Shown in pieces: positions 1 to 10,656 of a stretch of DNA of 64,000 bases. The notes under the pieces are model-generated. The model had not been told where the DNA came from, did no database searches, and saw only the letters and a list, made by a program, of their open reading frames with translations. The translations under genes and the position numbers were made by a program. The stretch spans positions 372,001 through 436,000 of the forward strand of contig NZ_RFLV01000002.1 in the NCBI RefSeq assembly GCF_004920405.1, written 5' to 3'. Position 1 is the stretch's first letter; the number at the start of each line of letters is the position of its first letter. The stretch is from Pseudomonas leptonychotis. GTDB lineage: Bacteria; Pseudomonadota; Gammaproteobacteria; Pseudomonadales; Pseudomonadaceae.

Positions 1-1
1 G

Positions 2-547
2 GTGCGTGCAGTGGGCGAATGTGGGCTGGATTTCAACCGCGACTTTTCACCTAGGCCGCAACAGGAGCTCGTGCTAGAGCAACAGCTGGCCCTGGCGGTT
101 GAGCTACAGCTGCCAGTATTCCTGCATGAGCGCGATGCTGATGAGCGCCTACTGGCCATCCTGCGCCATTACCGTGACCAACTACCGGCAGCCGTGGTGC
201 ATTGCTTCACGGGGGAAAAGCGCGCGCTGTTCAACTACCTGGACATGGACCTGCACATCGGCATCACCGGTTGGATCTGCGACGAACGCCGCGGCAGCCA
301 CTTGCACCCACTGGTCAAGGAAATCCCCAGAGGCCGGTTGATGCTAGAAAGTGATGCGCCGTTCCTGCTACCCCGCAGCCTGCGGCCGAAGCCTAAGAAT
401 GGTCGAAATGAGCCGGCCTTTCTCTTCGAGGTATTGCGTGAAGTGGCGCTGCACCGAGGTGAAACCGAGCAGGTACTGGCAGCCCATACCAGCGCTGCGG
501 CTCAGGCCTTCTTCAACCTGCCTGCATTCAAGGGCGCTGCCAGCTAG
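2..547 (+). CDS. TatD-family metal-dependent hydrolase, 3' part only (gene begins before the window)
   Basis: About 181 C-terminal residues of a TatD-type hydrolase, a TIM-barrel enzyme family using two metal ions, with reported 3'-5' DNase activity in some members. The fragment opens at the GECGLD segment, which lies well inside family members of about 260 residues, so the true start is upstream of the window. Visible family motifs are [25 protein letters not shown] and [11 protein letters not shown], which carry the metal-binding His and Asp residues. The GTG at position 2 is only the first available start codon in frame. The family is clear; which TatD paralogue it is cannot be settled from the fragment. 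Confidence 0.9.
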   Translation: MRAVGECGLDFNRDFSPRPQQELVLEQQLALAVELQLPVFLHERDADERLLAILRHYRDQLPAAVVHCFTGEKRALFNYLDMDLHIGITGWICDERRGSHLHPLVKEIPRGRLMLESDAPFLLPRSLRPKPKNGRNEPAFLFEVLREVALHRGETEQVLAAHTSAAAQAFFNLPAFKGAAS

Positions 548-661
548 CGTCCAAAAGCACGGAGCCGGCAGGCTTGTTGATAAGGATCAATAGATCCACT
601 GTGAGGCCGGGCGATACTACTGGCACTTTGCCAAGCCTTCACCTCACACAGAGACACCAGC

Positions 662-2128
662 ATGGGCCATTGGATCAGCGACCTTTCCCTGAAGTACAAA
701 TTCTGGGCCGTAAATGCCGTAGCCTTCTTTACCACGCTGCTACTGGTGCTCTATGCGCTGCATCTGGAGCAGCAGGTGCATCACGCCGCCGCCAAGCAAG
801 CCGCGCAGCAGCAGGCACGGTTATTAAGCCAATGGTCGCCGGAGCAGGCCTTGCCGAAAGCCAACAATCTGCTGAGCTTTGCCAGCGGGCAGACGCCACG
901 CTTGTCGGATAATCAGGGCAGTGCCCTGGCCAACGCACGCGGCTGGGTCGATTTTAATGGCAGCGCGGGGCTGATCGGTGCCGAAGTCATCGTCCGCAAA
1001 GACGGCCAACGCCTGGCCATCACCGCTTCGGCGCCGAGTCTGCTCGAGGTGTTTTTCGACCATGCACCGCGTTATGCCTTGGTCGTCGCGCTATTGATGT
1101 TGCTGTTGCTGGCGGCATCACAGTTGTTGATTCGCTTTCTGCTAAGCCACCTCAACACCCTCAAGGACGTGATGCTGCAGGTGGAAAAGAGCGGTGATCT
1201 CAGCGCCCGAGTGCCTCTGAACTGCAAAGATGAAGTGGGCCAGATGGCCAGCGCCTTCAATGCCATGCAGGCCGGCTATCAACGGGTGGTCGGTATCGTC
1301 GCTCAGTCGGCGGCGCAGCTGGATGAAGGTGCCGAACGCCTGGCCGGCAATATGCGCGATGTGCGCCAGGGCATGCTCGAACAGCAGTGTGAAACCGAAC
1401 AGGCGGCCACGGCCATCAACGAGATGTCCGCCACCGTGCACCATATTGCTGAGCACACGGCCGACACCCGCGACCAATCAAAGAACGCCGAGCACCTAGC
1501 GCGCAGCGGCCAGCAGGCGGTCAACCGCGTGAGCCTGTCGATCTCCGGGCTGTCCAGCGGCGTGCAACAAACCGCGCAGATGATCGAACAGCTAGCGGTC
1601 GACAGCCAGAAGATCGGCAGCGTGGTCAGTGAGATTCATGGCATCGCCGAACAGACTAACCTGCTCGCGCTCAATGCAGCGATTGAAGCCGCCCGCGCTG
1701 GCGAAATGGGCCGCGGTTTTGCCGTGGTGGCCGATGAAGTACGCAACCTGGCCAAGCGCGTACAAGACTCCACCGACGTTATTACCCAGATGATCAACAC
1801 TCTGCAAAGCGGCACCCGCGATGCCGTAGACTTTATGCAGGACAGCTCGATCAAGGCCGATGAGTGCGTAAAGCAGGCCGGTGAAGCCGGTCAGGCGCTG
1901 GTGGCGATCACCGAATCCGTGGCGCATATGCGTGAAAGCAATACACAGATCGCTGTAGCGGCGCAGCAGCAGAGCCAGGTGGCCGAAGAGATGAGCCGCG
2001 CGGTGATCCGCATCCGCGATGTCACCGAACAGACCGTCGGCCAGACTGCTCAATCGGCCGTCACCAGTGCCGACCTGGCCAGTCTCGCAGGTGAGCTGAA
2101 TAAGGCTATTCGCCAGCTCAAGCTATAA
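662..2128 (+). CDS. Methyl-accepting chemotaxis protein
   Basis: A transmembrane chemoreceptor of 488 residues that would signal through CheA/CheW. Seen: first membrane segment at about 14-34, a periplasmic stretch of only about 100 residues (35-136) that may form a small helical bundle, a second membrane segment at about 137-160, a HAMP linker after it, and a long coiled-coil signalling domain. The conserved hairpin tip lies near residues 323-366 ([19 protein letters not shown]...[14 protein letters not shown]). No CheR-tethering pentapeptide is seen at the C-terminus, which ends in RQLKL. The gene stands alone between the TatD gene and a convergent thioesterase gene. The ligand cannot be predicted. 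Confidence 0.95.
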   Translation: MGHWISDLSLKYKFWAVNAVAFFTTLLLVLYALHLEQQVHHAAAKQAAQQQARLLSQWSPEQALPKANNLLSFASGQTPRLSDNQGSALANARGWVDFNGSAGLIGAEVIVRKDGQRLAITASAPSLLEVFFDHAPRYALVVALLMLLLLAASQLLIRFLLSHLNTLKDVMLQVEKSGDLSARVPLNCKDEVGQMASAFNAMQAGYQRVVGIVAQSAAQLDEGAERLAGNMRDVRQGMLEQQCETEQAATAINEMSATVHHIAEHTADTRDQSKNAEHLARSGQQAVNRVSLSISGLSSGVQQTAQMIEQLAVDSQKIGSVVSEIHGIAEQTNLLALNAAIEAARAGEMGRGFAVVADEVRNLAKRVQDSTDVITQMINTLQSGTRDAVDFMQDSSIKADECVKQAGEAGQALVAITESVAHMRESNTQIAVAAQQQSQVAEEMSRAVIRIRDVTEQTVGQTAQSAVTSADLASLAGELNKAIRQLKL

Positions 2129-2145
2129 GAGCTGACGCAAGACGC

Positions 2146-2943
2146 TTAACCGAACACAGCAACTGTCTGCCGACTGATAGCCAGCAACTCACCGGTTGGC
2201 GACCATAACGCAGCCGCCACATGACCGTAGCCATCACGGGCATGTTCGATTTGCGCGCGGTATAGGCACCAGTCCTGGGTGCTCAACTCACTCATAGGCT
2301 GAACAAATTCAATGGTCCAGGTTAGTGAGCTACCGGGGGCCGGCGCGCTCAGGTGCGGTAATACCGCAGGCGGCCAGGCATCGACCAGTGCCAGCAGGTG
2401 AGCCTCATTGGCCGGTTCGGCATTGTCTTGATCACGCAGACGCACCCACCCCCCCATGTCGCGTGACGGATTATTGGTAAACGGCATACCGCCAAACGCC
2501 CATCGCATGGCCAGGTAACGGGTAAATTCGGGGGTTACATTGGGGATATACGGCAACTCCTGGCACTCTTCCACCGCCTTGGCTTGCGGCGCAGGATCGG
2601 CCTGTACCGAGATGCGTGACTCGCGCCCGGCACCGAAACTGCCCTGCACCAGGGTCACCACCTGGCCGTCCTGTATCGCCCGCCCCAGCACCTGGCTGAC
2701 TGCTTTGCCTTCGCGCAGCACTTCCACTTCGAAACTTACCGGCACATCCGGCGCGGCAGGGCCGACAAAGGTAATTGCCAAAGAACGCGGCGGACGCCCG
2801 TTCGGCACTTGAGCACGCATGGCCTCGTACACCAGTGCCGCCACCAGGCCACCAAAACTGGCACGGCCCTGCCCCCATTGCGCAGGAATCAACACCGCCT
2901 GAGGATTATCGCGCACCGCCTGGAGTAATTCGGAAAAGCCCAT
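2146..2943 (-). CDS. TesB-like acyl-CoA thioesterase family protein (double hotdog)
   Basis: A 265-residue protein resembling the TesB/thioesterase-like superfamily, in which two hotdog folds in one chain hydrolyse acyl-CoA. The N-terminal half has a GRASFGGLVAAL segment, typical of the first hotdog helix, and the C-terminal half has SSLTWTIEFVQPM and a YRAQIEHARDGYGH strand pair. The ATG at 2943 is chosen over upstream starts because an AGGTGG-like ribosome site precedes it. It is probably the last gene of the run headed by moxR, but 107 bases separate it from the CHAD gene. The substrate is unknown. Confidence 0.82.
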   Translation of the reverse strand: MGFSELLQAVRDNPQAVLIPAQWGQGRASFGGLVAALVYEAMRAQVPNGRPPRSLAITFVGPAAPDVPVSFEVEVLREGKAVSQVLGRAIQDGQVVTLVQGSFGAGRESRISVQADPAPQAKAVEECQELPYIPNVTPEFTRYLAMRWAFGGMPFTNNPSRDMGGWVRLRDQDNAEPANEAHLLALVDAWPPAVLPHLSAPAPGSSLTWTIEFVQPMSELSTQDWCLYRAQIEHARDGYGHVAAALWSPTGELLAISRQTVAVFG

Positions 2944-3050
2944 AACCACCTCGAACACTGAATATGCCGGTGATCTTAGGGCAAAGGCGACGACGGATGA
3001 CACGACATTTCGGCCAAACAAGCCGAAGGTATAACGACTTTTCAGCCAAC

Positions 3051-3824
3051 TCAGCTGCTGGTGCGAACAAAACCTGCGCTCAATATCTGCAGGGCCCTGT
3101 CAGCCTGCTGCTCGGCATTCTGCATCGCTGCACGCCAAGCCGGCACGCACGACTGCAAATCCACCTCCGCTTCGGCGCGCTGCAACCATTGCCAATGGTC
3201 ATGCCAATCCCCCAACGCTGACTGCGCCTGTTTCAGCTGCATGCGCATACGCCCAGACAAGTCAGCCAACTGCGGATAGGCTTCGGCGGCATAGCGCAGA
3301 CGCTTGACCAGCAAGCGCAGGCGGTGTCGGTCATGGGCGGGGTCAAGCAGCGCCTGCGCCAAGCGCTTGCGGTCCTTGTGCAAACGCTGCCTGATCCGCT
3401 TGTGCAGGTCGCTTAGTTGCCCGTTGCTGGCAGCCTGGCGCCACTGCTGCGGCCAGTCATCCAGCGCGCTCAGCAGCTGTGCCAACGGCGCACTGTCCAA
3501 CAGTTGAAGGTAGCCCTGCTGTAGCAGTGGTTGGCGTGATTGCGCGGCGCTATCAAGCCCTTGCTGCTGCAGATAGCCCAGCAGCACCTCAAGGTCGCGG
3601 AGCGGGCCGGTCAGGCGACCCAGCTCGGCTGCGCGCTGCTGCAAGGCCTCACAAACTGCGGTCGAAGACAACGGCCGCAGTAAGCTACGCAATTGACGCA
3701 AGGCTATACGTAGATCGTGCAGGGCCTCGTCGTCAGTGCTTACCCGCAGCCTTTCACAACAGGCAAACAAGCGCATTTGTATGCGCAGTACGTGCCGCGG
3801 CACCTCATCAATCAAGCCTTGCAT
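3051..3824 (-). CDS. CHAD domain protein
   Basis: A 257-residue alpha-helical CHAD protein. CHAD domains (conserved histidine alpha-helical domain) bind inorganic polyphosphate through conserved His, Arg and Lys residues. The signature is visible near residues 38-53 (DEALHDLRIALRQLRS), followed by basic helices such as LHKRIRQRLHKDRKRLAQ and LRLLVKRLRYAAEAY. There is no fused CYTH (triphosphate tunnel) domain, so this is a stand-alone CHAD. The gene starts 69 bases after tgpA on the same strand and may be co-transcribed. A GGAG/GAGG site precedes the ATG. A role in polyphosphate binding is inferred from the family. Confidence 0.88.
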   Translation of the reverse strand: MQGLIDEVPRHVLRIQMRLFACCERLRVSTDDEALHDLRIALRQLRSLLRPLSSTAVCEALQQRAAELGRLTGPLRDLEVLLGYLQQQGLDSAAQSRQPLLQQGYLQLLDSAPLAQLLSALDDWPQQWRQAASNGQLSDLHKRIRQRLHKDRKRLAQALLDPAHDRHRLRLLVKRLRYAAEAYPQLADLSGRMRMQLKQAQSALGDWHDHWQWLQRAEAEVDLQSCVPAWRAAMQNAEQQADRALQILSAGFVRTSS

Positions 3825-3893
3825 CGCCTCACTCCGGTGAAATCGCTCCCCAGCTTATGCGCTTACTGATTAGCCACAAGTGGCCAATGGTCG

Positions 3894-5888
3894 CTATGGC
3901 TCTAAACGGGTAAACCGCCAAGGCAACGCCTGCCGCAGCGCTTTCAAATGCTGACGTAACTGCTGGGCCGAAAGCTCCTGCCCGGCATACCGCTGCGCCT
4001 CGAACGCGGCCGCAAAATCAGCAATCGCCTGTGCCTGCGCTGGCATCTGCTGGGCTGCCCGCACGGCATAGTCGCGCGGTCCTTCGCCGGGTTGGCGTGG
4101 CACACCATGGCGCGCCAGTAAACCCTCGAAACGCCGGAACAGCCGTTGCTGCATATCGCGCTCACGCTGCCAGGGTTTGAACAACCAGAGTGAAAGCAAG
4201 CCGAGCAGCAGCGCCCCGCCGCCCACCAGGCCGATCACCAGCGACTGGGCATCCACCCGGCCCAGCCAGCGCTGGAGAAATTCCAGCTGCTGCTGGCTCT
4301 GGTAGCCCAACACCCAGCGCTGCCAGCCGTAATTGATATTGTCCCAGGCCAGGCGCAACTCATTCAGCCAACTGAGGTTGCGATAGCGCAGCGGGGAAAA
4401 AGGCGAGTCTTCGAGAAAGCTCTGCTCACCGGCCAGAGCCGCCTCCAGGCCCATATCGATACGTTCGGGCGCAACCTGAAAGGTCGGATCGACGCTGAGC
4501 CAACCCTGCCCCGCTTGCCAGTACTCAACCCAGGCATGGGCATCAAACTGACGCACCTGCACATAGTTACCCGCCGGGTTGAACTCGCCGCCCTGATAAC
4601 CGGCGACCACCCGTGCTGGAATACCCGCCGCGCGCAATACATAGGTCATGGCCCCTGCGTAATGCGCGCAGAAGCCGCTGCGGGTTTCAAAGAGGAAATC
4701 ATCGATATTGTCCTCACCCAGCGTCGGGGGACGCAGGGTGTAGGCATAGGGCTCACGATTGAAGTGGCTAAGCAGCGCCTGCACCAGTTGTTCGGGCTGC
4801 GGATGCTCGCGTTTGAGCTGCTCGGCCCAGGCGCGGCTACGCGGCTCGCCTTGCTCCGGCAACTGCAACGCACGACGAAAGATTTTCGGAGGCAGTTGCG
4901 GCTCGCGCAGCGCCTGCGGCCAGGACGTCGCCTGATATATCAGTGAGCGATCCACCGGCTGCCGGCGCTGCAGACGGAAGTCGCTCATCTGTCGAGTCTG
5001 CTCCAGCGTGGTTTGCGCCACATCCAGGGCAAATAGCCAGCGCTGTGAGCTCGGCTGCATCACGATGCTGTAACTCAGCGCCTCACCCTGTTTCTGCCAC
5101 TGCGCAGCGGGGCCAAACTCGGCGTGATCGGATTGCGACCAGCGCCGCCCATCGAAGCGATCCAGGGTCAGCGCACGCCAATACAACTCACTACGCGGTG
5201 GCGTATTTCCATTGAAGCTGGCACGAAACGCCAGGGCGGCGGAGCGGCTGAGTTCGGCAATATCCGCCGGCGCCATGCTGTCAGAAAGCCCCGTAGTGGC
5301 CTTGTCATTCGGCACCGGTAATGACCACAGCGGGCCCATGCGCGGGAAGAATACAAACAGCAGCAACATCACCGGCAGCGCCTGTAGCAGCAGCCCGCCA
5401 GCCAGGCGTGCGGTCGGCCAGGGCTGATTGGCCAGGCTGCTCTGCTGCAGGCCAATCAAGGCGGCGAGCAAGGCGGTGACCGGCAGCAGGCTGTAAAACG
5501 CCATCAGCATGCTGTCATCGAACAGGTAGGCGGTGACCACCACAAAGAAGCCGAGAAAGATCAGCACCAGCGCATCACGCCGCGTGCGCATTTCCAACAG
5601 TTTGAGGACAAAAGCCGAAATCAGCAGCACCACCCCGGCATCCAGACCGATCAAGCTGCCACGGGAAAGAAACACCCCAAGCGCCGCCGCCAGCATCAAA
5701 CCGCCCTTGGCCCAGGCATTCGGGTAGCGTGCCCGCATGCGGAAAATCTGAATGCGCCAGGCCGCACTGCCCAGCCACAGGCCGATGATCCACAGCGGCA
5801 AATGCGTCAGATGGGGAATGATCACCAGCACCTGCGCCACCAGCAGCCAGGTCAGGCTGATCCGTGGGATCACTGCAATACGGCTCAT
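3894..5888 (-). CDS. tgpA: TgpA-type membrane transglutaminase-like protease (DUF3488 + transglutaminase core)
   Basis: A 664-residue inner-membrane protein. The N-terminal 200 residues hold several hydrophobic segments (DUF3488 region). A periplasmic transglutaminase-like core follows, with the catalytic triad Cys407 (SGFCAHYAG), His451 (FDAHAWVE) and Asp467 (LSVDPT). Another membrane segment lies near 549-566, followed by a cytoplasmic tail. In P. aeruginosa the homologue TgpA has been reported essential, with a periplasmic role. The ATG overlaps the DUF58 stop codon by four bases (ATGA), so the two are translationally linked. The natural substrate is not known. Confidence 0.93.
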   Translation of the reverse strand: MSRIAVIPRISLTWLLVAQVLVIIPHLTHLPLWIIGLWLGSAAWRIQIFRMRARYPNAWAKGGLMLAAALGVFLSRGSLIGLDAGVVLLISAFVLKLLEMRTRRDALVLIFLGFFVVVTAYLFDDSMLMAFYSLLPVTALLAALIGLQQSSLANQPWPTARLAGGLLLQALPVMLLLFVFFPRMGPLWSLPVPNDKATTGLSDSMAPADIAELSRSAALAFRASFNGNTPPRSELYWRALTLDRFDGRRWSQSDHAEFGPAAQWQKQGEALSYSIVMQPSSQRWLFALDVAQTTLEQTRQMSDFRLQRRQPVDRSLIYQATSWPQALREPQLPPKIFRRALQLPEQGEPRSRAWAEQLKREHPQPEQLVQALLSHFNREPYAYTLRPPTLGEDNIDDFLFETRSGFCAHYAGAMTYVLRAAGIPARVVAGYQGGEFNPAGNYVQVRQFDAHAWVEYWQAGQGWLSVDPTFQVAPERIDMGLEAALAGEQSFLEDSPFSPLRYRNLSWLNELRLAWDNINYGWQRWVLGYQSQQQLEFLQRWLGRVDAQSLVIGLVGGGALLLGLLSLWLFKPWQRERDMQQRLFRRFEGLLARHGVPRQPGEGPRDYAVRAAQQMPAQAQAIADFAAAFEAQRYAGQELSAQQLRQHLKALRQALPWRFTRLEP

Positions 5889-6841
5889 GCGCCACGTCCG
5901 AATAGCGCCAGAGCGCGCAGGCAGGCATCGCGATGCAGTTCGCCGCTATCGGCGCCCAGCACCTGCCCCGGCAGACTCAGGGTAAAGGGTTGCTGACGTT
6001 CGGATAACTGCAGCACCCAATGGCAAAGCAGTGACAGGCGGGTTTCGACATCACCGGCCAAGGCCTCGAAATCCAGGTACAAATCACGCCCGGTGATCGA
6101 GGCAAAGTCCTTGACCAGCAAACCCTGGCCACGGGAATAGGCTTTCCAGTGCAGGCGACGCTTGGAATCACCGGGCTGATAAGTCTTCAGGCCCTGGTAA
6201 TCGTCCACACCCTGGCCATGGGGCCGACTGCCCTCTTCCTCCTGATCCTTACTGGCACCGGCGGACAGCGGCAAATCACCGGGCAAGGGACGTGGGTAAA
6301 CCAGCACCCGCTGGTCCAGATCGACCCAGCTCCAGGCCACCAGAATACCCAGCGGGAAACGGCTCTCGACGCGTAGGCGACCGGGCCGCAGCCAGCCACG
6401 GTGCAGCGTAGGCAGGTTCAACGGACATTCGCTCACACCTTCAGCCGGCACATCCAGCGTCTGCAATTCGGCCGGTGGCCAACCCAGGCTGACAGCCTGA
6501 TGAGGCCGCTGACTGCTTTCCAGGCGCACGCGAAAACCAGCGGGTTCACCAACAAATACCGCCGGCGCACTGCCGGCCTTGAGGATCAACCCGGCCAGAT
6601 TGCGGTAGGTGTGCAAAATGGCGACGACAAACACCGACGCCAACAGAAAGGTCAGCCCGTAGGCCAGGCTGTTCTGATAATTGATCGCCGCCAGCAGCAT
6701 CAACAGCAACGCCAGCATAAAGGCCGCGCCGACCCGGCTGGGGATGATAAAGATCCGCCGCTGGTTCAGGCGCACGCTGCTGGCTGCCGGAATGCGCCGG
6801 GCCAGCCAGCGGTTCCAGCGCGGTCTGAGCTGGGCGATCAA
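5885..6841 (-). CDS. DUF58 domain membrane protein
   Basis: A 318-residue DUF58 protein. Two hydrophobic segments near residues 38-72 are followed by a soluble C-terminal part with the DUF58 core, including the G-DDYQGLKTYQPGDSKRRLHWK region near 209-233 and a von Willebrand A-like fold known from the family. DUF58 proteins are almost always encoded next to moxR ATPases and are thought to work with them. The likely start is a TTG at 6841 overlapping the moxR stop (TTGA), preceded by a GAGGTG ribosome site at good spacing. It forms the middle of moxR-DUF58-tgpA. Molecular role unknown. Confidence 0.9.
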   Translation of the reverse strand: MIAQLRPRWNRWLARRIPAASSVRLNQRRIFIIPSRVGAAFMLALLLMLLAAINYQNSLAYGLTFLLASVFVVAILHTYRNLAGLILKAGSAPAVFVGEPAGFRVRLESSQRPHQAVSLGWPPAELQTLDVPAEGVSECPLNLPTLHRGWLRPGRLRVESRFPLGILVAWSWVDLDQRVLVYPRPLPGDLPLSAGASKDQEEEGSRPHGQGVDDYQGLKTYQPGDSKRRLHWKAYSRGQGLLVKDFASITGRDLYLDFEALAGDVETRLSLLCHWVLQLSERQQPFTLSLPGQVLGADSGELHRDACLRALALFGRGA

Positions 6842-7755
6842 AGCGCTGGCACCTCACGCAGCAGCCACTGCACCAGGCTGCCGGCGCCGTGCCCTGCCGG
6901 GTCGGCGCGTTCACGCAAGCGATGGCCAACCACAGAGGGCAGTACGGCCTGTACATCTTCCGGAATCACATAATCACGCCCTGCGAGGAAAGCCCAGGCC
7001 CGCGCCGCCGCCAGCAGCGCCAGACTGGCTCGTGGCGACAAGCCCCAGGCGAACTGCGGTTGGCTACGGGTAGCATCAACCAGGCGCAATACGTAGTCGA
7101 TCAACGCATCACTGGCGCGCACTTTCGGTACTTCGGCCTGCAGCAGAGCCAGCTCCGCGTGATCGAGCAGCGCCGGCAGGGACGGCAATAAGGAACGCCG
7201 TGAGTCGCCTAACAGCAGCGCCTTTTCCGCCGCTTTACCGGGATAACCGAGTGACAAACGCATCAGAAAGCGATCCAGCTGCGACTCGGGCAAGGCGAAG
7301 GTACCGCCCTGGCTTACCGGGTTCTGCGTGGCAATCACAAAGAACGGCTCAGGCAATGGCCGGGTGGCGCCCTCGATGGTCACCTGCCCCTCTTCCATGG
7401 CTTCAAGAAGCGCACTCTGGCTTTTCGGGGTAGCGCGGTTGATCTCGTCGGCCAGCACCAATTCAGCAAAAATTGGCCCTGGGTGGAAGATGAACTGCCC
7501 GGTGTCTTTATCGAACACTGACGTGCCAAGAATATCGCCGGGCAACAAGTCGGAGGTGAACTGGATACGCTGAAAACTCAGGCCCAGCACCTTGGCTAAC
7601 GTGTGGCTGAGGGTGGTTTTACCCATACCGGGCAAGTCTTCAATCAATAGATGGCCTTGGGCCAACAAGCAGGTCAGCGCCAGGCGCACCTGAGGCTCTT
7701 TACCCAGAAGTACTTGATTGACCGTCTGCAGCACAGCGTCCAGTTTGGCGCGCAT
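6838..7755 (-). CDS. MoxR-family AAA+ ATPase
   Basis: A 305-residue MoxR-type AAA+ ATPase, a group of chaperone-like ATPases that help mature metal-dependent or membrane complexes. Walker A is at residues 43-48 (GMGKTT); Walker B is near 100-106 (VLADEIN), followed by RATPKSQSALLEAMEEG, characteristic of MoxR. Sensor 1 (ATQNP) and the C-terminal lid domain are present. It heads a minus-strand operon with DUF58 and tgpA, both attached by four-base overlaps. The ATG is preceded by a GGAG site (TAAAGGAGTG). The client protein is not known. Confidence 0.95.
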   Translation of the reverse strand: MRAKLDAVLQTVNQVLLGKEPQVRLALTCLLAQGHLLIEDLPGMGKTTLSHTLAKVLGLSFQRIQFTSDLLPGDILGTSVFDKDTGQFIFHPGPIFAELVLADEINRATPKSQSALLEAMEEGQVTIEGATRPLPEPFFVIATQNPVSQGGTFALPESQLDRFLMRLSLGYPGKAAEKALLLGDSRRSLLPSLPALLDHAELALLQAEVPKVRASDALIDYVLRLVDATRSQPQFAWGLSPRASLALLAAARAWAFLAGRDYVIPEDVQAVLPSVVGHRLRERADPAGHGAGSLVQWLLREVPAL

Positions 7756-7921
7756 AAATCACTCCTTTAGCGATTCATGATGCTACTGCGCTCAGCTGTG
7801 ACGGCATAGCTGATGGAAACCTTTACTGACGAACTTGTGAACCATTCAATTGATCCAGGCCAACACCCAACATCTTTGTGGGGTTTAGGCTAAAGGCCCG
7901 AACAGCGCTGGAACACATCGA

Positions 7922-10621
7922 ATGCAAGCGCCATCTGGCCATGACTGGCACGCCCTGCCAGCGCAACAAAGCCTGGAACAACTCAATAGCAGCGCCCAAG
8001 GCCTGGACAGTGCTGAGGCCACCCAGCGGCTCAGCGAGCACGGTCTCAACCTGCTGCCGCAACAACAGGCCAGCGGACCGCTGAAACGCTTTGCCCTGCA
8101 GTTTCACAACTTGCTGATCTACGTCCTGCTCGGCGCCTGCCTGCTCACCCTGCTGCTGGGCGAGTGGCTCGACAGTGCGGTGATCTTTGCCGTGGTGCTG
8201 ATCAATGCCCTGGTTGGTTTTGTGCAAGAGGGCAAAGCCCAGCACGCCATGCTGGCGATTCAACAGATGCTCAGCCTGGAAAGCCGGGTGCGCCGCAACG
8301 GCCAGGTGCACAGCATTGCCGCCGAACAGCTGGTGCCCGGCGACTGGGTGCTGCTGGAGGCCGGCGACCGCGTGCCCGCCGACCTGCGCCTGCTGGAGAC
8401 CCGCGATCTGCGCATTGATGAGGCCGCGCTGACCGGTGAGTCCCTGCCCGTGAATAAACACCCTGATGCAGTTGCGCCAGCAGCCAGTCTCGCCGACCGC
8501 CGCTGCATGGCCTACTCCGGCACCCTGGTGAATGCCGGTAGCGCCGCAGGCGTGGTGGTGGCCACGGCCAAGCAAACCGAACTGGGCAAAATCAGCCATA
8601 TGCTGGAAAACGTGGTTAGCCTGCAAACCCCGCTGCTGGTTGACATGGCCAAGTTCGCCCGCCATCTAACCCTGGGTATTCTCGTGCTGGCGCTGCTGAC
8701 CTTTGCCTTTGGCGTGCTTTTGCGTGGCTACAGCGCCGAGGACATGCTGCTGGCCGCGGTCAGCCTGGCGGTAGCGGCCATTCCCGAAGGCCTGCCGGCG
8801 GTGCTGACGATCATCCTCGCCCTCGGCGTGCAGCGCATGGCCAAGCGCCGGGCGATCATTCGCAATCTGCCAGCCGTGGAAAGCCTCGGCGCGGTGACGG
8901 TGATCTGCTCGGACAAAACCGGCACCCTGACGCGCAACGAGATGACCGTGCAGCAAGTGTTTACCGCCGCACACCATTACAGCGTCGATGGCGTCGGTTA
9001 TACACCGCAAGGCAGCATTCACTGCGATGACGGCCAGCTGTGCCAACTGGACGCCGCCGATGACCTGCGCGAACTGGCCCGCGCCGGCCTGCTGGCCAAT
9101 AACGCCAGCTTGCGCAGCGGCGAGAACGGCTGGTGCATCACCGGCGACCCCACCGAAGCCGCCCTGCTGACCCTGGCCGGCAAGGTCGGCCTGGAGCCGC
9201 AGCATGAGGCGCGCAACCTGCCGCAGGTCGATACCATCCCCTTCAGCTCCGAGCAGCGCTGCACCGCCAGCCTGCACCATGACCATGCCCGCCATGGCCT
9301 GATTTATATGATCGGCGCCCCTGAACGTGTACTCGAATCCTGTGACCGCCAATGGCGCGACGGCCATCCCGAACCGCTCGACCCACGTCACTGGCATCAG
9401 GCCCTGGACAGCGGCGCCAGCCAGGGGCTGCGCATGCTCGGCCTGGCCATTCGGCCGCTCGGCGAACCGCAGCAGAGCCTCGACTATCAGGACCTGGACG
9501 GCGATTACGTGTTGCTCGGCCTGGTCGGCATGCTCGACCCGCCTCGCGAGGAAGCCATTGCTGCCATCGCCGACTGCCACAACGCCGGCATTGCGGTGAA
9601 GATGATCACCGGCGACCATGCCGGCACCGCCAGCGCCATTGCCCAGCGACTCGGCCTGGGCGATGGCAAACCGCTGACTGGCGCCGATCTCGACAGCCTC
9701 AGCGACAGCCAGCTGGATCAGCTGCTACCCACCACCAGCGTATTCGCCCGCACCAGCCCGGCACACAAACTGCGCCTGGTTGAACGTCTGCAAGCCTGTG
9801 GCGCGCGGGTGGCGATGACCGGTGACGGCGTCAACGACGCGCCGGCCCTGAAACGTGCCGATATTGGCATCGCCATGGGCATCAAGGGCACTGAGGCCGC
9901 CAAGGAAGCGGCACAGATGGTTCTGGCCGACGACAACTTCGCCACCATCGCCCATGCGGTCGAGGAAGGCCGCACGGTCTATGACAACCTGAAGAAGACC
10001 ATCCTGTTTATCCTGCCAACCAATGGCGGCGAAGCGATGATCCTGCTGGCCGCCATTGCCCTGGGGCTGACCTTGCCGATCACCCCGCTGCAGATTCTCT
10101 GGATCAATATGATCACCGCTGTGACCCTGGCCCTAGCCCTGGCGTTTGAGCCGGCAGAAGCCGACCTGATGCGCCGCCCGCCACGTGATCCCAAGGTCAA
10201 TCTGCTCAGCCACCACCTGCTCTGGCGCGTGGGGTTTATTGCGGTGTTGATGACACTGGCTAGCCTGGGCCTGTTCCTCTACACGCAGATGCTCGGCTGG
10301 AGCCTTGAAAGCAGCCGCACCCTGGCGGTCAATGCGGTGGTTGCCTGCGAAATCGGCTACCTGTTCAGCAGCCGTCGCCTAGATGGGCTGGCGAACTTTG
10401 GCCTACGCGACAACCCGATGATCTGGAGCATGGTCGGCCTGTTACTCAGCCTGCAATTGCTGCTCACCTATTGGCCGGCCATGCAGCAGGTCTTCGCCAC
10501 CGCCGCCCTGCCGGCATTCGCCTGGGGCTGGTGCCTGCTGGTAGCACTGGGGGTATGCGCCTGCGTTGAAGCGGAGAAGTGGCTGTTACGGCGACTAAAA
10601 CGCAGCCAGGTGCCAAGCTAA
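7922..10621 (+). CDS. Cation-transporting P-type ATPase (P2-type)
   Basis: An 899-residue P2-type ATPase that would use ATP to move a cation across the inner membrane. In order: N-terminal cation ATPase domain ([14 protein letters not shown]), actuator domain with LTGESLPV, membrane helix 4 with IPEGLPAV, the phosphorylated Asp331 in CSDKTGTLT, an ATP-binding region, [11 protein letters not shown], and four to six C-terminal membrane helices. The helix 5 acidic residue is present (GGEAMIL), but the helix 6 Asp of calcium pumps is not: the segment reads [16 protein letters not shown]. That resembles bacterial CtpF/PMA1-like pumps more than true SERCA-type pumps. The substrate ion is uncertain. 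The start codon is the best available, but the ribosome site is weak. Confidence 0.93.
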   Translation: MQAPSGHDWHALPAQQSLEQLNSSAQGLDSAEATQRLSEHGLNLLPQQQASGPLKRFALQFHNLLIYVLLGACLLTLLLGEWLDSAVIFAVVLINALVGFVQEGKAQHAMLAIQQMLSLESRVRRNGQVHSIAAEQLVPGDWVLLEAGDRVPADLRLLETRDLRIDEAALTGESLPVNKHPDAVAPAASLADRRCMAYSGTLVNAGSAAGVVVATAKQTELGKISHMLENVVSLQTPLLVDMAKFARHLTLGILVLALLTFAFGVLLRGYSAEDMLLAAVSLAVAAIPEGLPAVLTIILALGVQRMAKRRAIIRNLPAVESLGAVTVICSDKTGTLTRNEMTVQQVFTAAHHYSVDGVGYTPQGSIHCDDGQLCQLDAADDLRELARAGLLANNASLRSGENGWCITGDPTEAALLTLAGKVGLEPQHEARNLPQVDTIPFSSEQRCTASLHHDHARHGLIYMIGAPERVLESCDRQWRDGHPEPLDPRHWHQALDSGASQGLRMLGLAIRPLGEPQQSLDYQDLDGDYVLLGLVGMLDPPREEAIAAIADCHNAGIAVKMITGDHAGTASAIAQRLGLGDGKPLTGADLDSLSDSQLDQLLPTTSVFARTSPAHKLRLVERLQACGARVAMTGDGVNDAPALKRADIGIAMGIKGTEAAKEAAQMVLADDNFATIAHAVEEGRTVYDNLKKTILFILPTNGGEAMILLAAIALGLTLPITPLQILWINMITAVTLALALAFEPAEADLMRRPPRDPKVNLLSHHLLWRVGFIAVLMTLASLGLFLYTQMLGWSLESSRTLAVNAVVACEIGYLFSSRRLDGLANFGLRDNPMIWSMVGLLLSLQLLLTYWPAMQQVFATAALPAFAWGWCLLVALGVCACVEAEKWLLRRLKRSQVPS

Positions 10622-10656
10622 ACAGAGGTCGTTTTTGCATCGATTAGTGCGGCTAG

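Noticed and set aside
591..617. FliA-like promoter upstream of the chemoreceptor (TAGA, 15 bases, GGCGATAC)
   Set aside because: Three of four and six of eight matches only; too weak to claim without a mapped start.
7823..9619. Two long open frames on minus, opposite the P-type ATPase
   Set aside because: The ATPase on plus has every family motif; the minus products are Ala/Gly/Gln/His-rich with no family motif.
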